A stretch of DNA of 11,088 nucleotides from Phycisphaerales bacterium UBA1161 (GTDB taxonomy: Bacteria; Planctomycetota; Phycisphaerae; Tepidisphaerales; Tepidisphaeraceae), in NCBI GenBank assembly GCA_002311745.1, contig DBZL01000027.1, positions 1-11,088 of the forward strand, written 5' to 3'. How positions within the stretch are numbered: position 1 is the stretch's first letter; every line of letters begins with the position of its first letter. Below the pieces are notes generated by a model. It worked only from the letters and a program-made list of their open reading frames with translations. It was not told the origin of the DNA and did not search any database. The translations under genes and the position numbers were made by a program. Below, in pieces: positions 7,431-11,088 of the stretch.

Positions 7431-7466
7431 AATAAAAAAGCCCAGGGAGGTGGCTCCCTGGGCTTT
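7431..7466 (-). terminator. Intrinsic terminator of porin 2
   Basis: On the minus strand a perfect 13-bp stem (7454-7466 with 7437-7449) closes a 4-nt loop and runs straight into a T-rich tail (reading TTTTTTATT across 7439-7431). It begins 27 nt after the porin 2 stop codon. It should end most transcripts of porin 2 before porin 1. Confidence 0.9.
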
Positions 7467-7493
7467 GGATCTGGCCATGTCATGCGACTTGGG

Positions 7494-8906
7494 CTAGATC
7501 AACAGTTGCAGTTGCAGCCGCGCGATAAACTGGGCGTGGCCGTTGTCGGTCAAATCGCCCAGACCATCGGCATCGACGGGCGAGCCGTTGGGCAGGTAAG
7601 TCCCGTCCAGGGTGACCCTGGCCCGCTGGCCGTAGAAGTAGTAATTCACGCCGGCCGTCAGCTCATGCACAGAATGCTCAGAGCCGTAAAAGGCGTTGCC
7701 GAATTCGCCCTTCAGGGACGTGTAGTCGTAGCGCACGAACGGCTCCCACTGGCGGTTGATCATGTAACCGGCCTGAACCAGGAAGCCGCAGTTGCTGTAA
7801 TCGCCTGAGGGAAGAAGCTCGGTGATGCCCTTGGGCGAGTGCGCGAACATGCCCAGGAACGCGGCATAAGCGCTGAGGCCGTTGGGGTTGTCGTACTGGG
7901 CATCGACGGTGTACCACAGACCGTCATTGGAGCCGGCCTGCGTCCAATCCACGCCGCCGCCGACGATCAACGCGTCACTCTTGGCATCCATGGCGGTGAA
8001 CTGCTTGTATTCGTCCCACGCCACCTGATCGCCCATGAGCTTGTATTCCACGCGTCCGGAAACGCCGAAGTTTTCCTGCACGCCGGGCAAGATCGAAGTA
8101 TCGAAGAACTTGGTGTTGGCGGTGGCGTAGCCGTCATGGTAGCCGGCCTCGGCATGGAGGTTGCCCTGCTGATAAAGGACGGTGATGCCCTGGACGCGTT
8201 CGACGGCGCCGCCGAAGGGTCCGGTGATCGTACCGCCGATCAGGGCGCTGACCATGGAGCGTTCGGCCGCCAATTGGTGGGCGTCGTCGACGTTGGTCTC
8301 GTGCCAGGCGATGTCCTCAAACTGACCGCCCTTGATCGACCAGCACGAGGTGTTGCCCAGGCGATAAGTGACATAGGCGTCCTGCAGGGAGACGGAGCCG
8401 CCGCTGCGGTCGGCCTCGAGCATCAGGCAGTAGTTGAGGTTCGGGGTGTAGATGTGCCCGTCGATTCCGAGTTGGAAGCGACGGATTTCGAAGCCACTCT
8501 CGGTGTCGTCGCCGGTGGCGGGCGCGTCGGCGCCGCTGCCGGTGGCGTCATTGAGCGAATCGCGGTAATTGGCGACGGCGCGGAACTGCACCAATGACCA
8601 AGGATGAAAAAAGAAATTTCCGTCATCGCTGGCGATGTGGAACCCGGTAGCCTGATCGTATCCGGTGCCGGTGGGCACCGAACCCATGAGCATGCTGTGC
8701 TTGTCGGCCTCGGAGACGACCTGTTGGGCAGCCGCTGCGGCGGTCTGATTCTGATTGGCCTCCAGGGAGGCAACCTTGGCTTCCAACTGGTCAACCTTTT
8801 GTTGAAGCTGTTGGCTGCTGGGGTCTGCCCCGCGCGCCGTGCCGATGCCCACGCCAATCGCGCACGCCATCAAAGCGGGCAGTAGGCAGTGCTTGGCACT
8901 GAACAT
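7494..8906 (-). CDS. OprO/OprP-type porin, paralogue 2
   Basis: This 470-residue outer-membrane beta-barrel protein has a signal peptide (1-27, cleavage around ARG/GA-DP). A heptad coiled coil follows with hydrophobic positions L34, V38, L41, V45 and L48. The barrel start FFFHPWSLVQFRAV matches the other two porins. It shares with porin 1 a Gly/Ala/Asp-rich insertion before GFEIRR and the motif HDGYATANTKFFD, so these two are the closest pair. The C-terminus ends in leucines and a final Ile rather than the usual Phe. The start is the ATG at 8906, because AAAGGAG lies 6 nt upstream; a longer reading to 8942 would place this SD inside the coding region. The gene has its own promoter (9094-9122), a leader of about 180 nt and a strong terminator, so it is probably a well-expressed single-gene unit. 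Solute specificity is unknown. Confidence 0.88.
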   Translation of the reverse strand: MFSAKHCLLPALMACAIGVGIGTARGADPSSQQLQQKVDQLEAKVASLEANQNQTAAAAAQQVVSEADKHSMLMGSVPTGTGYDQATGFHIASDDGNFFFHPWSLVQFRAVANYRDSLNDATGSGADAPATGDDTESGFEIRRFQLGIDGHIYTPNLNYCLMLEADRSGGSVSLQDAYVTYRLGNTSCWSIKGGQFEDIAWHETNVDDAHQLAAERSMVSALIGGTITGPFGGAVERVQGITVLYQQGNLHAEAGYHDGYATANTKFFDTSILPGVQENFGVSGRVEYKLMGDQVAWDEYKQFTAMDAKSDALIVGGGVDWTQAGSNDGLWYTVDAQYDNPNGLSAYAAFLGMFAHSPKGITELLPSGDYSNCGFLVQAGYMINRQWEPFVRYDYTSLKGEFGNAFYGSEHSVHELTAGVNYYFYGQRARVTLDGTYLPNGSPVDADGLGDLTDNGHAQFIARLQLQLLI

Positions 8907-8912
8907 GATTCG

Positions 8913-8919
8913 CTCCTTT
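8913..8919 (-). promoter_or_regulatory. Strong ribosome binding site of porin 2
   Basis: AAAGGAG on the minus strand, 6 nt before the ATG, is a near-perfect Shine-Dalgarno sequence and decides the start codon. Most other genes in the window lack one. Confidence 0.85.
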
Positions 8920-9000
8920 CCCGCGACGAAAACTCGCCGCAATCGTGTGGTGTCTGACGATCAACCTCTTCCGCCGCCCTTCATGGCGCGCGTGAACTGC

Positions 9001-9020
9001 GGCGATCAATCACGATCGCC
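9001..9020. repeat. Perfect inverted repeat in the porin 2 leader
   Basis: GGCGATC (9001-9007) and GATCGCC (9014-9020) are perfect inverse copies separated by AATCAC. The repeat lies inside the predicted 5' leader, about 95 nt before the start codon and about 70 nt after the predicted transcription start. It could be a leader RNA hairpin or a dimeric protein-binding site. No known riboswitch fold is recognised. Confidence 0.5.
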
Positions 9021-9093
9021 AGATTCCTGATTCGGCCAAGCCAGAGCCGTTGAAGTAATTTTTGTGAAACCTGGTTTGTTAGGGAGGGTTACA

Positions 9094-9122
9094 ATTAGAT
9101 ATAACCTACTGCCAAACAACAA
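9094..9122 (-). promoter_or_regulatory. Sigma70-like promoter of porin 2
   Basis: On the minus strand TTGTTG (9122-9117) and TCTAAT (9099-9094, five of six matches) are 17 nt apart in a locally AT-rich stretch. The predicted start is near 9087, just past the terminator of porin 3, so porin 2 is transcribed independently. The same TTGTTG hexamer with 17-nt spacing occurs in the candidate promoter at 2873. Confidence 0.55.
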
Positions 9123-9187
9123 GATACGTTTCTATGGTCAGGAGCGTCCGATAAAAAATCGCGCTAAGATTGTCGATATGCGCAGGT

Positions 9188-9225
9188 AAAAAAAAGCTCG
9201 GGCCGAGCTACTGCTCGGCCCGAGC
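9188..9225 (-). terminator. Intrinsic terminator of porin 3
   Basis: GCTCGGGCCGAGC (9213-9225 read on the minus strand) pairs over 13 perfect base pairs with 9196-9208 around a 4-nt loop and is followed by eight T's on the minus strand (9195-9188). It lies 43 nt after the porin 3 stop. It is the strongest terminator in the window. Confidence 0.93.
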
Positions 9226-9268
9226 GACACATTAGCCAATGAAGCTGCTTCGACGCAGCGATGGCGAA

Positions 9269-10708
9269 TCAAATCCAAACCTGGAACATCAAGCGGAAGA
9301 CCACTTCGGCGCGGTCGCTGTCCTGAGCCTGGTAACCCAGGCCAGTGATGGCCGGGCTGCCGTTGGGCAGGTAGTTGGCGTCGAAGACGATCTTGGCGTG
9401 ATTGCCGGCTGAGCCGTTGTCGCCCAGATACCGGATGATGCCCACGCCAATTTCGTGGAACGTTGACTGGGTCATGGTCTTGAAACGGGGATCCATTTCA
9501 GCACCGGAGTAGCGGGCTGTCAGTTCCCAAGAAGGACAAAGGAAATAGCCGACTTGGACCAATTGACCAATGTCACACTCGTTGCTCGGTCCAGAGAAAT
9601 CACCGCGGAACGCCCGGTAATCGCCCACGAACGCCGCGTAGACGATGAGCTTCGTAGACCGCGCATTCTCGCCATTGGCTTGAGTCATCAAGTAGGTCCC
9701 GCCCACATCCCAGCGGAGGGTGTTAGTGCCGAAGTTGGCTTCGGTGACGGGGGTATCGGACTGGCTGAAGTCCACGCCGCCGCCGATGGCCAGGAAATCC
9801 TTCTTGCCGCTGTTCTTGCCGGTGGCGTCGGAGTTGTCGGCCCAATCGCCGAAGAACTTGTAATCCGCGCGGAAAGCCGCGCCGAACTTGTCCTGCGCGC
9901 CGGTCGAGGTGACATTGATGAAATCGGTGTTGCCGCTGTTGTCACCGTCAACAAACAACAATTGGGTGTGCAGCGGATTGGCGTTGCCGGTGTACATCAG
10001 GTTGACACCCTGGACGTAGGGCCCGCCCAGCGCGTTGCCGCCGACCAGGTTATCCACCATGGAGCGATCCACCATCAGCAGGACGTTGTCGCCGGTGGCT
10101 TCTTCCTCGTGGTAGACGGGGTTTTTGTACTGCCCGGCGCGGACGCCCCAGTCACCGCCCAGGACGTCGTGGGCAAAAACCAGTTGGCCCCAGGCGTACT
10201 CCAGCGACATGGCGCCGCCTTGGTCCGTGTTTTGGAGTTGGACTTTGTAGGTCAGGTCCTTGTTGACGATGTTGCCATCGGCGTACACCTTGAGCCGACG
10301 GACCTCAAAACCATCCTCCCAGTTTTCGTGCGTGCTTTTCCAGGAGCCGATGTAACGGAACTGGCTGATGATGCCGGGATGGAACAAAAAGTTTCCATCC
10401 TCGGAGGCCAGGAAGAAGCGATAGTTGGCCGAATCCCAGCCGCCGGTCATGCCGGAGGTGGAGTCGAGCATCTGGCTGTGCTGATCGGCGTCCCTGAGCA
10501 CTTGCTCAGTGGCCGCAACTTCATCGGCCTGGCGCTGCAGTTGGTCAGCCCTGAGCTGAGCGACCTGGGACTGTAGCTGCTGGACTTGCGATTGCAAATC
10601 CTGCTGGCTGGGTTGCGTGGCGGGCTGGGCAGCCGCGGCGACGGCGACGCCAAACCCCAACACACCAGCCATGATCGCCGGAATGAACCGGCGCTTGGGT
10701 TGGTACAT
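9269..10708 (-). CDS. OprO/OprP-type porin, paralogue 3
   Basis: This 479-residue outer-membrane beta-barrel protein has a signal peptide with a basic start (MYQPKRR) and Ala-rich core ending near residue 28. A PATQPSQQ linker and a clear heptad coiled coil follow (L38, V42, L45, V49, L52). The barrel opens with FLFHPGIISQFRYI, the counterpart of the shared His-Pro/Gln-Phe-Arg motif. It also shares DRSM, VQGV and YLPNGSP with the paralogues. It lacks their Gly-rich insertion before GFEVRR and the HDGY motif, so it is the most divergent of the three. The start at 10708 is set by AAAGGAG 6 nt upstream and by the signal peptide; a GTG at 10807 would add a nonsecretory extension. A strong SD, long upstream region and perfect terminator mark a separately regulated, probably abundant porin. 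Transported solute unknown. Confidence 0.88.
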   Translation of the reverse strand: MYQPKRRFIPAIMAGVLGFGVAVAAAAQPATQPSQQDLQSQVQQLQSQVAQLRADQLQRQADEVAATEQVLRDADQHSQMLDSTSGMTGGWDSANYRFFLASEDGNFLFHPGIISQFRYIGSWKSTHENWEDGFEVRRLKVYADGNIVNKDLTYKVQLQNTDQGGAMSLEYAWGQLVFAHDVLGGDWGVRAGQYKNPVYHEEEATGDNVLLMVDRSMVDNLVGGNALGGPYVQGVNLMYTGNANPLHTQLLFVDGDNSGNTDFINVTSTGAQDKFGAAFRADYKFFGDWADNSDATGKNSGKKDFLAIGGGVDFSQSDTPVTEANFGTNTLRWDVGGTYLMTQANGENARSTKLIVYAAFVGDYRAFRGDFSGPSNECDIGQLVQVGYFLCPSWELTARYSGAEMDPRFKTMTQSTFHEIGVGIIRYLGDNGSAGNHAKIVFDANYLPNGSPAITGLGYQAQDSDRAEVVFRLMFQVWI

Positions 10709-10714
10709 GGTTGT

Positions 10715-10721
10715 CTCCTTT
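10715..10721 (-). promoter_or_regulatory. Strong ribosome binding site of porin 3
   Basis: AAAGGAG on the minus strand with a 6-nt spacer to the ATG, the same sequence and spacing as for porin 2. It fixes the start at 10708. Confidence 0.85.
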
Positions 10722-10823
10722 CGTTCCGCGGCATGTGTGCGCCGCGCTAGACTTGAATCCAAACGATTACCCTTTACCAAAAAACCTGGCGCCTCCACAG
10801 GGGCCACACGGATCGAGCGAACG

Positions 10824-10860
10824 ATGCGGACTTACCGTGAACCGTCCGCATGCGCCGCAT
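10824..10860. promoter_or_regulatory. ATGCGG repeat cluster, candidate operator upstream of porin 3
   Basis: ATGCGGAC (10824-10831) and GTCCGCAT (10844-10851) form a perfect 8-bp inverted repeat with a 12-nt centre holding two direct ACCGT copies (10834-10838 and 10841-10845). A third copy, CCGCAT at 10855-10860, follows in the same orientation as the second, 9 nt away. A GATAAT that could be a -10 box reads on the minus strand across 10864-10859, overlapping the outermost copy. This placement fits a repressor operator, but no -35 box supports that promoter. Confidence 0.4.
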
Positions 10861-10864
10861 TATC

Positions 10865-11088
10865 ATGAACCTTCATATTCAGATCGCGCAAAGCGACGCT
10901 AAAGGCCCGCTTAGTATAAATCCCGCGCCGCCCAAGCCAGAAAAAGTTGCCCCGTTCACGTCAGGAGAGGACAAGACCAGCGTTCCGTGCGCAACTCGTT
11001 ATCAAGAAGTCATTTGCGCACCTTTTGCGAGATGTTTCACTTTTGGGCGACGGTTGCAGGGGGGCTAGAGCGTGTTTCAGGTCAGTGT
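10865..11088. other. Upstream region of porin 3, no gene supported
   Basis: No convincing coding region is seen. A 72-codon plus-strand frame (10850-11068) lacks an SD and any recognisable protein character. A TATACT (five of six -10 matches) reads on the minus strand at 10918-10913 without a good -35 box. With the repeats at 10824-10860 this makes a leader and upstream region of up to 380 nt for porin 3. A divergent gene may start beyond the right edge. Confidence 0.5.

Noticed and set aside
6389..7432. Plus-strand open frame of 347 codons opposite porin 1
   Set aside because: Val/Gly/Ala/Arg-rich antisense product. The minus frame has a signal peptide and porin motifs, which settles the strand. 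The same reasoning applies to the plus frames opposite porins 2 and 3.
8862..8873. Lipobox-like LMAC at residues 12-15 of porin 2
   Set aside because: The hydrophobic stretch before the Cys is too short, Met at the middle position is unusual, and a normal signal peptide end follows near residue 27. The paralogues have no lipobox.
9067..10789. Shared AAACCTGG octamer upstream of porin 2 (9067-9074) and porin 3 (10782-10789)
   Set aside because: An 8-nt match at different distances from the starts (about 160 and 75 nt) is easily due to chance, and the same octamer also occurs inside the porin 3 coding end.
10850..11068. 72-codon plus-strand ORF upstream of porin 3
   Set aside because: No SD, no recognisable protein features, and it overlaps the putative regulatory repeats of porin 3.

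Overview
The window looks like a stretch of chromosome from a GC-rich Gram-negative-type (diderm) bacterium. A planctomycete of the Phycisphaerae type is my best guess. This rests on a lipopolysaccharide-kinase/heptosyltransferase pair beside a tandem array of OprO/OprP-type porins, on Gln-Pro/Thr-Gln-Pro linkers (porin N-termini, AsmA-like C-terminus), and on several genes with no clear Shine-Dalgarno sequence. It is an inference from protein style, not a database match.

Left part, plus strand (about 1-3410). A terminator-like hairpin at the left edge is followed by a 487-residue protein with two tandem lipopolysaccharide-kinase-like domains (133-1596). A family 9 glycosyltransferase of the heptosyltransferase type follows (1750-2823). 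A possible 34-residue ORF lies between them on the opposite strand and shares the CTAG stop tetranucleotide with the kinase gene. Next is a stand-alone receiver-like protein whose acidic pocket is degenerate (2930-3349). A strong hairpin at 3382-3407 separates this half from the convergent genes.

Right part, minus strand (3409-10708). Transcription runs right to left through three paralogous beta-barrel porins (9269-10708, 7494-8906, 5918-7339), then an 807-residue AsmA-like envelope protein (3409-5832). The first two porins each have a strong SD sequence and a textbook intrinsic terminator. The second also has a good sigma70-like promoter and a leader of about 180 nt. The third porin has neither a clear SD nor a clear terminator, and may be co-transcribed with the AsmA-like gene. 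The last 380 nt hold no gene I can support, but they contain a cluster of ATGCGG repeats close to porin 3.

Taken together, the genes build or serve the outer membrane: sugar addition and phosphorylation of a lipopolysaccharide-like core, outer-membrane channels, and an AsmA-family protein linked in other bacteria to outer-membrane lipid transport or assembly. I see no defence system, mobile element, CRISPR array, tRNA or rRNA. The window is mostly an ordinary envelope region. The points most worth a second look are the double kinase, the differently equipped porin paralogues, the pseudo-receiver and the palindromes in the porin leaders.
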